In this document: positions 5,340 through 6,917 of the stretch, in pieces | Position numbering within the stretch: the first letter of the stretch is position 1 | Layout of the letters: every line of letters begins with the position of its first letter | Source of the DNA: Bacteroidaceae bacterium | GTDB lineage: Bacteria; Bacteroidota; Bacteroidia; Bacteroidales; Bacteroidaceae | Length of the DNA: 6,917 bases | Direction of reading: 5' to 3' | NCBI GenBank assembly: GCA_017466965.1 | Contig: JAFTTD010000006.1 | Location: 1-6,917, forward strand | Notes under the pieces: generated by a model | Seen by the model: only the letters and a program-made list of their open reading frames with translations | What the model was told of the DNA's origin: nothing | The model's database searches: none | Translations under genes and position numbers: made by a program

Positions 5340-6743
5340 TTAAACACCCACTTTCTTCTTGCCAATCACATATACTCCCTTAGACAATCCGGTAACAGTG
5401 TTCGAACCTTCAGTCAATCGAAGAATCCTTACAAGTCTGCCGTCAGAACCATACAGACCTATGTTCTGTGCTTTCGGAGACTGAATATACAGGACACCAT
5501 CGCGGCTGTCTATGTTCAGACCATCGAACATGTCATCATACAGGCGCATGATGTCTGTAGCAGAATCATTACCGCCTATGACGAAATATGTCTTTGCATT
5601 GGCAGGTTTTGACTCTACCGAAGCGTATGCTTCAAATGGTTTCACAATTCGGAGACCGGACACGAAGGCGCTGCCAGGAATAAAATCGTTATACATACCC
5701 TCATTCAGAGCATATACAGCCAAGTCGCGCTCCACTTCCTCGTAAGTAGGGACAAGGTCGAACTCTTTGCCCGCTGCCTTCTTGGCATCTGCCGTAGCAT
5801 AAACAGTCACTCCGCTTGCCGATTCAGCATAGAACATCACTTCTCCACTGATATTGTCTTCCTCTGAATATACCTCACTGTTCGGCATCACAAGGATATA
5901 AGGGACATTAGCCTTCATCTCCGTTGCCACAGCAAAGCCACTGCCCGTCATCTGCGCCAGCATGAACGGTTTAGCCCCGGATTTTCCGCTATTGAAAGGA
6001 GCTATCTCGCCCGCCTCCTCACTCACAAACGACTGCACATCGAAAGGAAGGACAATGCTCTCCCATCCGCCCGGTTTGCGAGGCACTGTCACCTTGTCGA
6101 AATGGCGGGTATATGAAACCTTCTTTGCCTTGAAGCCTGTTGTTATCTGCAGAGGAAGAGCATCGGTCAGGACAACATATTCTGCCACTCCATTCCTCAC
6201 GACATTAACGGCATAATCGCATTCCGCTTCTTTAGCAATATAGAGTATCATGTTTGTAGCAACATCCGGATTAACAAATATAGATTTGCTGAATCTCGAT
6301 GTACTGTTCCAATAGAGTTCTCTGAGTGTTTCTGAATTAATAGTACCCTTATCAAAATAACTTACAGTCAACGGAACAGACAGTCTGCGGATATTATCAC
6401 AACCAAATAAGGCCTTTTCACCAACACCTACAACAGTGAAATCAACATCCTCATAACTTACTGTTTGTGGAATCACCACATCACCTTGATATTCATTATC
6501 AACTTCATCATACGTTTCTCCCTTGAAAGTAACTTCAACAGTCTTGTCTTCTACAGATACAATCGTATAGTAGATGCCATCTTTCTCAAACTTGTCCCCA
6601 TCCTTGATTTCACGGATAGTAACAAAGTTCTTCCATACATCTGCCGACTGATATGCCGACTTTGCGCCTGCAGGAACGATTAGGACAGTTGTTTCGTATG
6701 TATTGAAAGAAGTATCGTGTGCTTCAGGCGGAGTGCTTCTCAA
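5340..6743 (-). CDS. BspA-like leucine-rich-repeat surface protein, 5'-truncated (probable pseudogene)
   Basis: The 467 residues match the C-terminal region of BspA-like surface proteins of Prevotella and relatives. Residues 4-46 carry the usual closing segment after the repeat array (TPPEAHDTSF, VPAGAKSAYQSADVWKNF). Residues 49-130 hold a D-G-x-x-(Y/F) module and one leucine-rich repeat of the LRR_5 type. Residues 170-400 form a beta-rich region with NGVAEYVVLTD and GWESIVLPFDV. The end (about 415-467) resembles a type IX secretion sorting domain (YGSDGRLVR, GLSKGVYVIGKKK). No signal peptide or repeat array precedes this. The first usable codon is TTG (6741-6743), but the same frame stays open back to a stop at 6798-6800, and those codons still read like a last repeat (CNSLASIILLRSTPPEA). 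Without a signal peptide the product could not be exported, so this is most likely a remnant. It converges on the gene ending at 5222. Confidence 0.75.
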   Translation of the reverse strand: MRSTPPEAHDTSFNTYETTVLIVPAGAKSAYQSADVWKNFVTIREIKDGDKFEKDGIYYTIVSVEDKTVEVTFKGETYDEVDNEYQGDVVIPQTVSYEDVDFTVVGVGEKALFGCDNIRRLSVPLTVSYFDKGTINSETLRELYWNSTSRFSKSIFVNPDVATNMILYIAKEAECDYAVNVVRNGVAEYVVLTDALPLQITTGFKAKKVSYTRHFDKVTVPRKPGGWESIVLPFDVQSFVSEEAGEIAPFNSGKSGAKPFMLAQMTGSGFAVATEMKANVPYILVMPNSEVYSEEDNISGEVMFYAESASGVTVYATADAKKAAGKEFDLVPTYEEVERDLAVYALNEGMYNDFIPGSAFVSGLRIVKPFEAYASVESKPANAKTYFVIGGNDSATDIMRLYDDMFDGLNIDSRDGVLYIQSPKAQNIGLYGSDGRLVRILRLTEGSNTVTGLSKGVYVIGKKKVGV

Positions 6744-6917
6744 TAAAATAATTGAAGCAAGAGAATTACACAGGAGGTATTTACAACCGATTATTACTCA
6801 ATATTTTATAGATAATAAGTCAGAAATATGGTTGTTATTTTTAATTGCACATTCTAAAAGGTGAAGATTTAACGCTTTTATTGATTATTAACTCAAAAAG
6901 GACATCAACTTGGGTCG
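6744..6917 (-). other. Remnant BspA frame and unidentified AT-rich flank at right edge
   Basis: Positions 6744-6797 continue the BspA-like frame on the minus strand (reading CKYLLCNSLASIILL) until a TGA at 6798-6800. Homology to the repeat is plausible only up to about 6770. Beyond that the sequence is AT-rich and shows no leucine-rich repeat in any frame. On the minus strand a frame is open from the window edge (6915) to a TAA at 6841-6843. Its 24 codons begin TQVDVLFELI; this could be the 3' end of another gene, perhaps of an inserted element, but it is too short to identify. No promoter for the BspA-like gene is evident. Confidence 0.5.

Overview
The window looks like part of a Bacteroidales chromosome (Prevotella or Bacteroides-like). 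The reasons are: promoter -7 elements of the Bacteroidetes form TAnnTTTG, no Shine-Dalgarno sequences before the genes, a DUF4369-TlpA lipoprotein, a BspA-like surface protein with a C-terminal segment resembling a type IX secretion sorting domain, and a GH30 lipoprotein. Genus and species cannot be fixed from the sequence alone.

Layout. Positions 1-1586 (minus strand) carry an efflux operon: a TolC-family outer membrane protein (234-1586), then the first 59 codons of a membrane fusion lipoprotein (1-179) that runs off the left edge. An RND inner membrane pump gene is expected next, outside the window. A good promoter for this operon lies at 1743-1775. Positions 1587-2114 hold no protein gene but are rich in signals: the operon promoter, a dyad in its leader, an intrinsic terminator on the minus strand (1913-1950), and a second -7 box (2008-2015) with repeated dyads around and upstream of it. 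Together these could define a short minus-strand RNA. Positions 2115-3767 (minus) encode a GH30 family glycoside hydrolase lipoprotein.

Positions 3768-4199 separate two divergent genes. They hold a degenerate repeat block with a G/A/T-rich arm and an opposing C/T/A-rich arm (3815-3982), and a clear plus-strand promoter (-7 box at 4145-4152). Positions 4200-5222 (plus) encode a DUF4369 plus thioredoxin-fold (TlpA-like) lipoprotein. A strong bidirectional terminator (5268-5314) separates it from a convergent gene at 5340-6743 (minus). That gene is the C-terminal part of a BspA-like leucine-rich-repeat surface protein that has lost its signal peptide and main repeat array. Its reading frame opens only after a stop codon at 6798-6800. 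The sequence from about 6800 to the right edge is AT-rich and unrelated to it.

Functionally the window is a set of independent envelope genes (efflux, glycan cleavage, periplasmic thiol chemistry, surface adhesion) rather than one pathway. I found no convincing novel multi-gene system. The parts most worth a second look are the non-coding segment at 1913-2078, the repeat block at 3815-3982, and the truncation of the BspA-like gene.
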